From: CAYVRJ01 sp964453645
GTDB taxonomy: Bacteria > Bacillota > Clostridia > Christensenellales > JAWKQI01
NCBI GenBank assembly: GCA_964453645.1
Contig: CAYVRJ010000013.1
Location: forward strand, 1 to 53,198
Direction of reading: 5' to 3'
Length of the DNA stretch: 53,198 nt
Shown: positions 15,361 to 23,780 of the stretch, piece after piece
How the letters are laid out: every line of letters starts with the position of its first letter
Numbering within the stretch: the stretch's first letter is position 1
Notes under the pieces: generated by a model
Database searches by the model: none
What the model saw: only the letters and a program-made list of their open reading frames with translations
What the model was told of the DNA's origin: nothing
Translations under genes and position numbers: made by a program

Positions 15361-17367
15361 TTATAAGTCTTGTGCAGTTAGGGTGATGCCATCGCTGGTG
15401 GTGGTATAGGTGTCGGATGTATGGAGGGTAAATTTACTCACCAGAGATTGCAGGAATTGTGCCTGTTTTAAAAGATCGTCGGAGGTTGCGGCACTCTCTT
15501 GGCTGGTTGCGGAATTGGTCTGTACCACTGCGGTGATCTGTTCGATACCCGTGCTGAAATCGGACAGTGCTTTTAACTCGTTGTCTGCCGATCGAGCGAT
15601 ACCCCGCACGTTTTGGGCAATCTTTTGGGTTGCCTTTGTGATTTCGTCCAGAGAGGACACTGCATTTTCGGCACTCAAAGTGACTTTTGCAACGGAATCC
15701 ACCGTCGCTTCCATGAGGGTTGCAGTGTTTTTTGCAGCCACAGCAGATTTCCCCGCAAGGTTGCGCACTTCGTCGGCAACCACGGCAAAACCCTTACCCG
15801 CAGCACCTGCCCGGGCAGCTTCCACAGCGGCGTTGAGGGCGAGAATGTTTGTTTGAAAGGCAATATCTTCGATGACCTTGATAATCTTACGTATCTCGTC
15901 GGATTTATCGTTAATGGCTTCGATTTCAGCCATCAGTTCTTTTAACTGTTGGTTGTTCTTATCCACTTCGATTTCGGCAACATCCGTATCCTTGTCCACC
16001 TGATCGATCCCCTCGGTGGTCTCTTTAAACTGTTCGTGAAGTTGGCCAATGGTGATGGACAGGTTTTCCACCGACTTTGTCTGTTCCATTGCGCCGTGAG
16101 CCAGCGCCTGAGCGCCTTCGGAGAGATCCTCCGCTCCTAGGGAAACGCTTTTGGATGCATCGGATATTTGGGAAAGGGTGTGGGACAGTTGGAGCATGAG
16201 TTTTGCAACAGATATTTCAATCTCTTTAAAATCACCTACAAAAGGTTCGGTGGGGGAGGGAAGGTTGAAGTTACCCTCGGCCATTTCCCGAGTGGCCATT
16301 TTGATGTCGGTGATATACTGGCTGAGGATGTGCATGGAACTGCGCACGCTGTCCGCTAAGTCGCCGATCTCATCGTTGCTCTTGTATTTAATCACAACGT
16401 TTAAGTGACCTTGGGAAAGCTGCTGTGCAGCATTTTTCACTTCTTGTATGGGTTTGGTGATGAGTTTTTTAACGAGAGATGCAACCATAATAGCAGCCAC
16501 CACGGCACAAATAATTCCAATAAATGCCATAAATGCAACGCCTTGGTTGGTCTTTGCATTTGCAAAGGACATATTTTTACCGCTATACACTAGCCCGATA
16601 ATTTGCCCTTTCAGGTTCTTCAGGGGGGCATAGATGCTGTACAACTCTTCACCCATAATGTCCAATCTGCCCAGATAGGTCTCCCCTTTATCCAACACTA
16701 AGTCAGCAATGAGGGGAGAGACTTTCGTGTTGATGATGCGATTCCCATCTTGGAGAATGGTGGTGTTGATGCGCTCTTCACCAAAACATATGGTAAACTC
16801 TTTGCCGCTGTTTGACTTCAAGTGGTCTACAATGTCCTTATCCGCAAGGTTTTTACCCGTCATCACAACGCCCACCACCCCATTGTTATACACGATGGGG
16901 AAAGCGGCACAAATTGCATGGGGGATGTGTGCCGATGAAATATAGTCCTTACCCGAGTACCTCTCCAATGCATTTTTAAACAGCGCTACGTCGGCAACAC
17001 TGGTAACACCCGCAACAGTGGAGGCTAAGACGTTTCCCTTGGGGTCGGACAGCAGTGCAAATCCAATGCTGGATTCATTGACTTGCCGATGAAGGGCTTG
17101 TAACAAAAAATCTACATCTTTTGAAAATGTGGCATTAATAAAATCGTCATCTTTTGCAAGTCCGTCGCAAGCAGCAATGGATGCATCTAAATAGTCGTTT
17201 AAGGTACTGTACATGGCATTTAAGCCCGTTTCACATTCATCTTTGGATATGGCACTCACAATATCCTGGCTCATAAGAAATGTGATAAATAAGATGATTG
17301 CAACGCTAATCAATATTACGGGTATAATAAATGCACTCAACTTTGCACCTATTTTCTTGAATTTCAA
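15361..17367 (-). CDS. methyl-accepting chemotaxis protein with extracytoplasmic Cache sensor
   Basis: This 668-residue chemoreceptor has TM1 (about 10-32), an extracellular Cache-type sensor with repeated FALLSDPKGNVLAS / VYNNGVVGVVMTGKN patterns (about 35-275), TM2 (about 277-298), a HAMP linker (KLITKPIQEVKNAAQQLSQG) and a long cytoplasmic signalling coiled coil with the conserved hairpin IEDIAFQTNILALNAAVEAA. It would pass ligand signals to CheA/CheW. I start at TTG 17367, preceded by GGAGG with 8-nt spacing; the TTG at 17385 overlaps that site. No che genes lie nearby, so it is a lone receptor gene. Confidence 0.92.
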   Translation of the reverse strand: MKFKKIGAKLSAFIIPVILISVAIILFITFLMSQDIVSAISKDECETGLNAMYSTLNDYLDASIAACDGLAKDDDFINATFSKDVDFLLQALHRQVNESSIGFALLSDPKGNVLASTVAGVTSVADVALFKNALERYSGKDYISSAHIPHAICAAFPIVYNNGVVGVVMTGKNLADKDIVDHLKSNSGKEFTICFGEERINTTILQDGNRIINTKVSPLIADLVLDKGETYLGRLDIMGEELYSIYAPLKNLKGQIIGLVYSGKNMSFANAKTNQGVAFMAFIGIICAVVAAIMVASLVKKLITKPIQEVKNAAQQLSQGHLNVVIKYKSNDEIGDLADSVRSSMHILSQYITDIKMATREMAEGNFNLPSPTEPFVGDFKEIEISVAKLMLQLSHTLSQISDASKSVSLGAEDLSEGAQALAHGAMEQTKSVENLSITIGQLHEQFKETTEGIDQVDKDTDVAEIEVDKNNQQLKELMAEIEAINDKSDEIRKIIKVIEDIAFQTNILALNAAVEAARAGAAGKGFAVVADEVRNLAGKSAVAAKNTATLMEATVDSVAKVTLSAENAVSSLDEITKATQKIAQNVRGIARSADNELKALSDFSTGIEQITAVVQTNSATSQESAATSDDLLKQAQFLQSLVSKFTLHTSDTYTTTSDGITLTAQDL

Positions 17368-17446
17368 AGCCCTATTCCTCCGCAAAAATATTCAAGAGTC
17401 AACTGATTGGATAAAAAAAACTTATGGAAAAACATTGTATAGGTGC

Positions 17447-17475
17447 ATTATATAACCAATGAATACAAAAATCAA
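17447..17475 (-). promoter_or_regulatory. promoter of the chemoreceptor gene
   Basis: Minus strand TTGATT (17475-17470), 17-nt spacer, perfect TATAAT (17452-17447), about 80 nt upstream of the TTG start. Confidence 0.7.
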
Positions 17476-17535
17476 CAGATTTATAAACTATAAAATATAT
17501 TGGTACATGTATACATTAAATAATATAAAGTTGTA

Positions 17536-18678
17536 TTAAATTTCTGAATAACTGCCCAAATAAACAAATTTATCTAGCGCATTTTCCAGCTGGGAAAACA
17601 GGATTAATACCTCCTCGGCGTAGACGGATATGTCTAAATCAAAGTAGAACATAAACTCAAAATCCTTGTTAGGCATGGGCCTGCTCTCGAGCTTGGTGAG
17701 GTTGATGCCAAGAGCTGCAAACTTAGCCATAATGCTGTACAGTGCACCGGGGCGGTGGGGGATGGTCATCATCAGGCTGATCCTGTTAGCCCCGGGATAA
17801 ATTTCGGGTTGTTTGGAAATACAGATAAACTTTGTGTAGTTGTTTTCGCTGTTTTGGATGTGGTCCGAAACAATTTCCAAATTGTATAGCTCTGCACAAG
17901 ATCTGGTGGAGATGGCAGCAATGGAATTGTCCTCCGATTGAGAGACTAATTTTGCGGCAATTGCCGTGTTTTCACAGCTTCGCACTTCAATTTTATGCAA
18001 CTTAAGGAACGCACTGCACTGAGAGAGAGCCTGTTCGTGGGAATAAACTGCCTTAATATCCGAAAGTTTGGTACCCGGTTTGGCAAGAAGTGCGTGGTTG
18101 ATTTTTAATTTTACACTGCGCACGATGTAAAACTTGTATTCCTTCATCAAATCATACGCACCGGTCACCGAGCCGTGTAAGCTGTTTTCAATGGGCAGTA
18201 TGCCGTATTTGCAAAGCCCCTGTTCCACGGCACTAAACACCCCTTCAAAGGTGTTGAAATAGGTGATGGACGGCCGGGAAAACAATTTTTCACAGGCATA
18301 CGTGGAGTTTGCCCCCTCAATGCCTTGACAAGCCACCACAGCACTCTTTGGAAAATTCTCAGGGGTATTCTTGAGTGCAGTTTGAATGTCGGACACCGTC
18401 CTTGACAGGGGATTCATTTTTGAAGCCTGGTGTGAGCGAGATAAATCAAAGAGGGTGGTGAACAATATCTTGGTGTAACAAGCCATGAAATCGTCCTGCT
18501 CTTTTGTGAGCCGCTGGATGATCTCCCGCTCCCGAGAGGAGTTGAGGATGGGCAAGTTGTGCTCCTGCTTGTATGCTGCCACTTCCCCGGCAAGTTCCAG
18601 TCGTTCTTTAAATAAATCCACCAGCTGATCGTCCACCCGGTCGATTTCCTTGCGAATGTTTTCTAAATCTTTTGACAT
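17536..18678 (-). CDS. pheA: bifunctional chorismate mutase/prephenate dehydratase
   Basis: Fused P-protein (380 residues) that takes chorismate to phenylpyruvate in phenylalanine synthesis. The AroQ-type chorismate mutase is residues 1-90 (LENIRKEIDRVDDQLVDLF), prephenate dehydratase about 108-285 (ILPIENSLHGSVTGAYDLM; AAISTRSCAELYNL) and the ACT feedback domain 298-375 (HRPGALYSIMAKFAALGINL, LTKLESRP). It is the second gene after aroF with a 20-nt gap. The Phe-rich leader upstream of aroF would tie expression to phenylalanine supply. Confidence 0.93.
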   Translation of the reverse strand: MSKDLENIRKEIDRVDDQLVDLFKERLELAGEVAAYKQEHNLPILNSSREREIIQRLTKEQDDFMACYTKILFTTLFDLSRSHQASKMNPLSRTVSDIQTALKNTPENFPKSAVVACQGIEGANSTYACEKLFSRPSITYFNTFEGVFSAVEQGLCKYGILPIENSLHGSVTGAYDLMKEYKFYIVRSVKLKINHALLAKPGTKLSDIKAVYSHEQALSQCSAFLKLHKIEVRSCENTAIAAKLVSQSEDNSIAAISTRSCAELYNLEIVSDHIQNSENNYTKFICISKQPEIYPGANRISLMMTIPHRPGALYSIMAKFAALGINLTKLESRPMPNKDFEFMFYFDLDISVYAEEVLILFSQLENALDKFVYLGSYSEI

Positions 18679-18698
18679 ATATCGGTTTCCTCCAAATA

Positions 18699-19706
18699 TT
18701 AAAATTCACGCAGACAGGTTAAAATTTTCTGAACACTTTGGTTGATCTGGCCAAAGGTTTCGGGGGTGATGGACTGCTGGCCGTCGCACAGGGCTGCGGA
18801 CGGATCGTTGTGCACTTCGATGATCAACCCGTCTGCCCCCCCTGCGGTGGACGCCAGGGACAAAGATTTTACATACTTTGCATATCCCGTGCCGTGGGAC
18901 GGGTCGATAATCACGGGGAGATGGGACAGTTCCTTTAGTACAGGAATTGCCGATAAATCCAAGGTGTTCCGGGTGGCGGTCTCGAAGGTGCGCATACCCC
19001 GCTCGCACAGGATGACATCTTTGTTACCCCCGGCCATAATATATTCCGCACTCATGAGGAGTTCCTGAATGGAACTGGACAGTCCTTTTTTTAACAAAAT
19101 AGGTTTGTTGATTTTACCCAATTCCTTGAGGAGTTGAAAGTTTTGCATGTTGCGGGCACCCACTTGGATCATATCCACATCGTCGAAGTAGTCAAGCTGG
19201 GAGAGCTCCATAATTTCGGTGACGATGGGCAAGCCGGTGAGCTTTTTGGCGTGGAGCAGCAGTTTGATGCCATCTGCCCCCAACCCTTGAAAGGCATAGG
19301 GAGAGGTGCGGGGTTTGAAGGCACCGCCCCGGAGCATGTTGGCCCCCAGCGCCTTGACACTTGTTGCAATGCTAACAATTTGTTCTTCGGATTCAACGGA
19401 GCAAGGCCCTGCCATCATCACAAAGTTGCCCCCTCCAATCTTTACATCGCCAATGTGAATCACTGTGTCCAAGGGGTGAAACTTGCGGTTTGCAGCCTTG
19501 TATGGCTCTTGAATTCGCTTGACAGTTTCCACAATGTCCATAGCGCCCACTAAATCGATGTCGATAGCGGAAGTGTCTCCCACCAGCCCCAAAATGGTGG
19601 ACTGGGTGCCCTGGGTTTTGCGGATGTCGATATTCATGTTTTTCAGCCAATGGATCAGGTTGTCGAGCTGATTTTGGTCATAGTTTTGTTTTAAAACGAC
19701 AATCAT
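18699..19706 (-). CDS. aroF: 3-deoxy-7-phosphoheptulonate (DAHP) synthase, AroF type I-beta with N-terminal regulatory domain
   Basis: First enzyme of the shikimate pathway, joining PEP and erythrose-4-phosphate (335 residues). A short N-terminal ferredoxin-like domain (1-70) precedes the TIM barrel with MMAGPCSVES, LRGGAFKPRTSPYAFQG, KPILLKKGLSSSIQE and PVIIDPSHGTGY. I start at the ATG at 19706, with GGAGAGG 6 nt before it. The open frame runs further upstream, but only through the leader terminator and ribosome site. Together with pheA it forms a phenylalanine-directed operon. Confidence 0.94.
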   Translation of the reverse strand: MIVVLKQNYDQNQLDNLIHWLKNMNIDIRKTQGTQSTILGLVGDTSAIDIDLVGAMDIVETVKRIQEPYKAANRKFHPLDTVIHIGDVKIGGGNFVMMAGPCSVESEEQIVSIATSVKALGANMLRGGAFKPRTSPYAFQGLGADGIKLLLHAKKLTGLPIVTEIMELSQLDYFDDVDMIQVGARNMQNFQLLKELGKINKPILLKKGLSSSIQELLMSAEYIMAGGNKDVILCERGMRTFETATRNTLDLSAIPVLKELSHLPVIIDPSHGTGYAKYVKSLSLASTAGGADGLIIEVHNDPSAALCDGQQSITPETFGQINQSVQKILTCLREF

Positions 19707-19734
19707 GGTTTGCCTCTCCATATTTCTAAAATTT

Positions 19735-19764
19735 AAAAAGGTCCGAGGCATTTCACCTCAGACC
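19735..19764 (-). terminator. attenuator terminator in the aroF-pheA leader
   Basis: On the minus strand GGTCTGAGG (19764-19756) pairs with CCTCGGACC (19748-19740), with one G-U pair, followed by TTTTT at 19739-19735, just before the aroF ribosome site. An alternative 9-bp pairing exists between CGTTTCACT, inside the last leader-peptide codons, and GGTGAAATG, covering the loop and the end of the first terminator arm. This fits an antiterminator. Confidence 0.8.
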
Positions 19765-19787
19765 CTCAAAAGCATTGTTGATACGCT

Positions 19788-19871
19788 TTAAATTTCAGTG
19801 AAACGCAAGAAAGTTTTACTTTTAAAAAAGTAAAACAGGCTAAAGATGAATGTTGAAAATACAGTATTCAT
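19788..19871 (-). CDS. phenylalanine-rich leader peptide of the aroF-pheA operon
   Basis: A 27-codon frame (ATG at 19871, TAA at 19790-19788) has eight Phe codons and one Tyr codon, including the run FYFF and the stretch FSTFIFSLF. GGAG at 19883-19880 gives a ribosome site with 8 nt spacing. A consensus promoter lies 60-90 nt upstream and a terminator 24 nt downstream, before aroF. This is the arrangement of a PheL-type attenuator, where stalled ribosomes at Phe codons prevent termination. T-rich DNA favours Phe codons by chance, but the promoter, ribosome site and terminator context argue for a real leader. Confidence 0.8.
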   Translation of the reverse strand: MNTVFSTFIFSLFYFFKSKTFLRFTEI

Positions 19872-19928
19872 TCTCGCTTCTCCAAAACTTTACGCGATCG
19901 CACACGAATACGGTGCGTATACCCCTAT

Positions 19929-19957
19929 ATTGTATGCCATAAAAACACAAATGTCAA
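19929..19957 (-). promoter_or_regulatory. promoter of the aroF-pheA operon
   Basis: Minus strand TTGACA (19957-19952), 17 nt, TACAAT (19934-19929). Transcription would start near 19922, giving a leader of about 215 nt that contains the Phe-rich peptide and terminator. The -35 lies just beyond the birA stop codon. Confidence 0.85.
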
Positions 19958-19973
19958 TCGTTGAATCATAATT

Positions 19974-20930
19974 TTACACTTTGATGCTGATTTCCCCCGA
20001 GGACAGCACATGGCGGCTTCCGTCGGCATAGGACACCACTAAGTTGCAGTTTTCATCGATATCAAGAACTGTGGCAGGGGCAGAATGGGTGGGTTGAATC
20101 ACCAACACTTCCCGACCGATGACAAAACTCAAGGCTTTATACTCGGCTGCAACAACCTTAGGGGGGCTGTGATAGAGGGTGAAGAAACAGTTTAACACTT
20201 CGGCCAACAAACGGTTTTTCAGCTCTCCCTGGGGTTTTTCAAAAATGGCTCCGGCTACGGATTCAATCTCCGATGGAAAGACACCCGAGGGCGGTGCATA
20301 CACGTTTAACCCAATGCCCAAAATGGCGTATTCCACAGTTTTGTTCTCTAGGCTAAATGATGCTTGGGTTAAAATGCCGCAAACCTTCTTGCCTTCCACG
20401 TATACGTCGTTGACCCACTTAATCTTTGGTTTTTTATTAGAAATACGTTCGATCGCTTGGCAAACGGCAACGGCAGCCATGGTGGTGATAAACGTTGCGT
20501 CCGCTTGGGGTGGTTTTAATAAAATACTAAAGTAGACGCCCGTCTCTTTGGGGGAATAAAAGCTTCTGCCCATTCGGCCCATACCGGCGGTTTGTTCGTT
20601 GGCAGCCACCACCAGCCCTTCCGGCTCGTGTGTGCGCTCTCTGAGCAGGGTGTTGGTGGAGGAGACGATGTTGTGTACTTCCACGGTGAGGGCACAATCT
20701 GTGCGCAAATGTTTTTCTATCCCCGCTTGAGTTAAAACGTCGCTGTTGACAGAAAGGGTGTAACCCTTGTTGGTGTGTGCATCGATGACAAAACCATCTT
20801 TGCGCAGCGAATCAATGGCCTTCCAGACGGCAGCACGGGTGACTTGCAACTGCTCGGCAATGGCTTCGCCGGAAAGATAAATCCCTCGATTGTTTTCGAG
20901 GAGGTTGAGTACGTTTTGTTTTACTGTCAT
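19974..20930 (-). CDS. birA: bifunctional biotin--[acetyl-CoA-carboxylase] ligase / biotin operon repressor
   Basis: BirA (318 residues) has an N-terminal winged helix (about 1-65: GEAIAEQLQVTRAAVWKAID), the biotin protein ligase core (about 85-265) with GMGRMGRSFYSP as the biotinyl-AMP loop and KWVNDVYVEGKKVCGIL, and the small C-terminal SH3-like domain. It attaches biotin to carboxylase carrier proteins and can repress biotin genes. The loop reads GMGRMGR where GRGRxGR is usual. AAGGGGG precedes the ATG. No biotin genes are adjacent. Confidence 0.93.
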   Translation of the reverse strand: MTVKQNVLNLLENNRGIYLSGEAIAEQLQVTRAAVWKAIDSLRKDGFVIDAHTNKGYTLSVNSDVLTQAGIEKHLRTDCALTVEVHNIVSSTNTLLRERTHEPEGLVVAANEQTAGMGRMGRSFYSPKETGVYFSILLKPPQADATFITTMAAVAVCQAIERISNKKPKIKWVNDVYVEGKKVCGILTQASFSLENKTVEYAILGIGLNVYAPPSGVFPSEIESVAGAIFEKPQGELKNRLLAEVLNCFFTLYHSPPKVVAAEYKALSFVIGREVLVIQPTHSAPATVLDIDENCNLVVSYADGSRHVLSSGEISIKV

Positions 20931-20950
20931 AGTGCCCCCTTATAATACAC

Positions 20951-20980
20951 AGTATAGCCTGGGAAGGGGCGCAATGTCAA
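20951..20980 (-). promoter_or_regulatory. promoter of birA
   Basis: Minus strand TTGACA (20980-20975), 18 nt, TATACT (20956-20951), about 20 nt upstream of the ATG. Confidence 0.75.
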
Positions 20981-21009
20981 CCATATGGGCCTATAGGGGT
21001 TTACAAGCC

Positions 21010-22188
21010 TTATTCAAATGTAAACACCCGCATATCGCTGTACATGACGGCGTTATACATGATGATGACCACATCGGGTTGTATCTTTTCAATATAATTT
21101 AACAAGCTGGACTTAAACCTTCGCAGGTCGACCACATCCAGCCGGGAGCAGCCAAGGGCCAAGAAGGGGCTAAAGGGGCAGGCAAAGCTGTCCCGCAACA
21201 ATAATGCGGATTTTCCCTGGGGGAATTGATTGTTAAAGATGGTATTTAAGGGGGGGTCTCCCCCGGTGTACGTGGCATAAACATTCGCTGTGAAATAATC
21301 TTTTTCCAGCTTGTCGAAGTTAAACACAGTTTTTTCAAAGGATCCCTCCCGCAGAACCTTAAATTTGGGTATGTGGAAGGTGAGGTTTGTTTCAAACTTG
21401 GGAGTGATAATTGTAAAATCGTCCACACCCCCGTAGTAAACCCCCATTCGCTTGCCGATGGAACCTAAAAACCAGTCCTCATACGTGCGGTATTCGTAGT
21501 TGTTCGCATCAAAGTATTTCTTAGGGATTTGAAAGTCATACCTTTTGTTCAGCCGTTCCCCCACTTGGCCGAAAGCCCACAGCCCAGCTTCGGGCAGCCA
21601 GTGGTGATCGGTTTTAAAAAACAAACTGTAGTGATCCAGATTGCTGTCGTTGATTTTGGTGCGGAGGTCTAAGACGTCGATACCCGCCTTGGACAGGGCG
21701 GCGAGGGTTTCGTCTGCATTTTGATTGCCGTATTCGATCACACCGGCAGGCAGTTGGGGGTCGTATTTGTTGATTTTGTAGGGAGCTTGCACATACAAGA
21801 GGGGAATGCCCAGGTTTTTTAAATAACGATTAAATTTCAGCAGATTTTTGATGACTTGGGGGTCAGCAGGTCGCTCATCAATAAAGGTTAAATAATCGTT
21901 GTTCAGTTTGACCACCGTTTGCTTACCCGGATCTTCAATGTATTTCCGTTGCAGGGCGTTTTGTGCAGCTCCAAACACATTGATAAACTCGTGGCGAAAG
22001 GGAATGGTGTTAAACTGTTTATCCACATTGGATTGAAAAGCCAGCCACTGGGTATAGTCAAAAGTTTGCTTAGCGGGAGGTTTTTCATCGTTTGTATTCA
22101 CAACCCACTCTTGGGAGAAATAACCGATGGCACAGGCAAAGATGATTATAAGAACGAGTGCAGCAGCAAATTTTCGGCTCCAATCCAC
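21010..22188 (-). CDS. DHHW-motif (AlgX/AlgJ-like) membrane-anchored acetyl-transfer protein
   Basis: The 392-residue protein has one N-terminal membrane anchor (about 6-26) and an extracellular SGNH-hydrolase-like domain. The family signature FFKTDHHWLPEAG (about residue 205) gives the DHHW name, and LLLRDSFACPFSPFLA near the C terminus carries the catalytic-serine GDS-like region. Such proteins move acetyl groups onto extracellular polysaccharide together with an AlgI/MBOAT partner, which is encoded immediately upstream here. GTG at 22188 fits AGGAGG with 8-nt spacing better than the GTG at 22197, which overlaps the ribosome site. Confidence 0.82.
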   Translation of the reverse strand: MDWSRKFAAALVLIIIFACAIGYFSQEWVVNTNDEKPPAKQTFDYTQWLAFQSNVDKQFNTIPFRHEFINVFGAAQNALQRKYIEDPGKQTVVKLNNDYLTFIDERPADPQVIKNLLKFNRYLKNLGIPLLYVQAPYKINKYDPQLPAGVIEYGNQNADETLAALSKAGIDVLDLRTKINDSNLDHYSLFFKTDHHWLPEAGLWAFGQVGERLNKRYDFQIPKKYFDANNYEYRTYEDWFLGSIGKRMGVYYGGVDDFTIITPKFETNLTFHIPKFKVLREGSFEKTVFNFDKLEKDYFTANVYATYTGGDPPLNTIFNNQFPQGKSALLLRDSFACPFSPFLALGCSRLDVVDLRRFKSSLLNYIEKIQPDVVIIMYNAVMYSDMRVFTFE

Positions 22189-22200
22189 AGCACACACCTC

Positions 22201-23598
22201 CTAAAAATTAAAATAAATGAAGGGGTTGTAGGAACCCTTCACCATATATGAAACGGATACCAAAAAGAGTAACACAATGACAACGGGATAGATTAAGTTG
22301 ATGATGACGTTCTTTTGGGTTATCTTTGCAAAGAATCGCCCCACGGGCAGGGAGAAGATCAGTGCCAATAAAAAGATCATACCGTACTCTCGGAAGAAAA
22401 ACACAAAAAGACGATCCGTAAGGCCAGTGACACCCAACCCAAACATGCTGCCAAGATAGGTGAATGCATGGGATACACTGTTGGAGCGAAAGATCACCCA
22501 CCCAGCGATGACAAAAAACAGGGTGTATACGTGTCCCAAACCAAACCGTTTCTTTTCAATACCCCACAGCTTTTCGGCAGTGATCAGCACAAAATATAAA
22601 AGCCCCCAAAGAAAAAAGGTGAGGTTGGCCCCGTGCCAAATGCCCGTCAGCATCCACACCGCAAAGAGGTTGAATATGAGCCTTGCCTTGGTTTTCACCC
22701 GGCTTCCCCCCAAGGGCACGTATACGTAATCCTTAAACCATGTACCCAGAGAGATATGCCACCTGCGCCAAAATTCCGAAATGGAGCGGGAGATATAGGG
22801 GTAGTTGAAGTTTTCTAAAAAGTGAAAGCCAAACATTTTGCCAAGGCCGATGGCCATATCTGAATAACCCGAAAAATCAAAAAATATTTGAAAGGTATAG
22901 GCCAACGCCCCCAGCCAAGCAAAGGAAACGGAGAGGGAGGATTGGGAAAAGGCTCCGTCGGCCACAACGGCCATGGAGTTGGCGATGATGACCTTTTTGG
23001 AAAGCCCAACCACAAATCGGCAGAGTCCGCTGGAAAAATCCGCAAACGTTTCCTTGCGGTTCTTAATCTGATCGGCAATGGTTTCGTAGCGAACAATGGG
23101 CCCTGCAATGAGCTGGGGAAAAAATGAAATGTAGAGTAATACGTTGAGAGGATTTTTTTGTACCGATCCCTTTTTGCGATACACGTCCACCACATAGGAG
23201 ATCGCCTGAAACGTAAAAAACGAGATGCCGATGGGCAGGGCAATGGTGGGAACGGAGATGTGGGCCTCAAACAAAAGGTTCACAGCGTTTAGCGTAAACA
23301 TAAGGTATTTAAAAATAAACAGTATGCCCAAATTAGTCAGCAGCATGAGGAACAGGACGATCTTTGCAGGGGATTTATTTGCCTTTAATTGGTCGATCCA
23401 CAGGGCGTAACCATAGTTTATAAAAATGGAGCCGATCATCACCAGAACAAAAAGGGGTTCCCCCCAGGCATAAAAAAATAAGCTGGCAAAGCCGAGAAAA
23501 ACATTTTGTGCAGTTCTCAACCGACGAAATAAAAAGTAATACCCGAACAGAACGGTGGGTATAAACGCAAAAATAAAGAGTGTGGTTGAAAAAAGCAC
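22201..23598 (-). CDS. MBOAT-family O-acyltransferase (AlgI/DltB-like)
   Basis: A 465-residue polytopic membrane protein with about 10-12 helices. Signatures are PIGISFFTFQAISYVVDVYR, ISFFPQLIAGPIVRY, FDFSGYSDMAIGLGKMFGF, SISEFWRRWHISLGTWFKDY and the catalytic histidine in MLTGIWHGANLTF. It would carry acyl (probably acetyl) groups across the membrane for polysaccharide O-acetylation with the DHHW protein, whose gene starts just after its stop. It starts with GTG after AGGAGGGG. No polysaccharide synthase is next to the pair, so the acceptor polymer is unknown. Confidence 0.9.
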   Translation of the reverse strand: MLFSTTLFIFAFIPTVLFGYYFLFRRLRTAQNVFLGFASLFFYAWGEPLFVLVMIGSIFINYGYALWIDQLKANKSPAKIVLFLMLLTNLGILFIFKYLMFTLNAVNLLFEAHISVPTIALPIGISFFTFQAISYVVDVYRKKGSVQKNPLNVLLYISFFPQLIAGPIVRYETIADQIKNRKETFADFSSGLCRFVVGLSKKVIIANSMAVVADGAFSQSSLSVSFAWLGALAYTFQIFFDFSGYSDMAIGLGKMFGFHFLENFNYPYISRSISEFWRRWHISLGTWFKDYVYVPLGGSRVKTKARLIFNLFAVWMLTGIWHGANLTFFLWGLLYFVLITAEKLWGIEKKRFGLGHVYTLFFVIAGWVIFRSNSVSHAFTYLGSMFGLGVTGLTDRLFVFFFREYGMIFLLALIFSLPVGRFFAKITQKNVIINLIYPVVIVLLFLVSVSYMVKGSYNPFIYFNF

Positions 23599-23635
23599 CT
23601 GAAAAACCCCTCCTAAATCTTAGAAAACTGCATGT

Positions 23636-23666
23636 AATACTATATTTATTTTTTTCATATAGTATT
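23636..23666. repeat. perfect 10-bp inverted repeat between the MBOAT and FGGY promoters
   Basis: AATACTATAT (23636-23645) and ATATAGTATT (23657-23666) are exact inverted copies with an 11-nt T-rich spacer. The site lies 38 nt upstream of the MBOAT start and 32 nt upstream of the FGGY -35. It could be an operator or an RNA hairpin in the MBOAT leader. Confidence 0.5.
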
Positions 23667-23697
23667 CATTGATTGTGATCAGGGTTTTGTTTTATCC

Positions 23698-23726
23698 TTG
23701 ACACACCCATCTACATGCGATATATT
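23698..23726 (+). promoter_or_regulatory. promoter of the FGGY kinase gene
   Basis: TTGACA (23698-23703), 17-nt spacer, TATATT (23721-23726). This places the real start codon at 23781 and excludes the in-frame ATG at 23715. Confidence 0.85.
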
Positions 23727-23780
23727 ACAGAAAAGACCATTCATTTTCTCAATTCAAACGCATGCGGAGGGCTAATTATA

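Noticed and set aside
19707..19920. T-box riboswitch in the aroF leader
   Set aside because: No AGGGTGGNACCGCG-like T-box sequence or specifier-loop arrangement is present; the Phe-rich peptide explains the terminator better.
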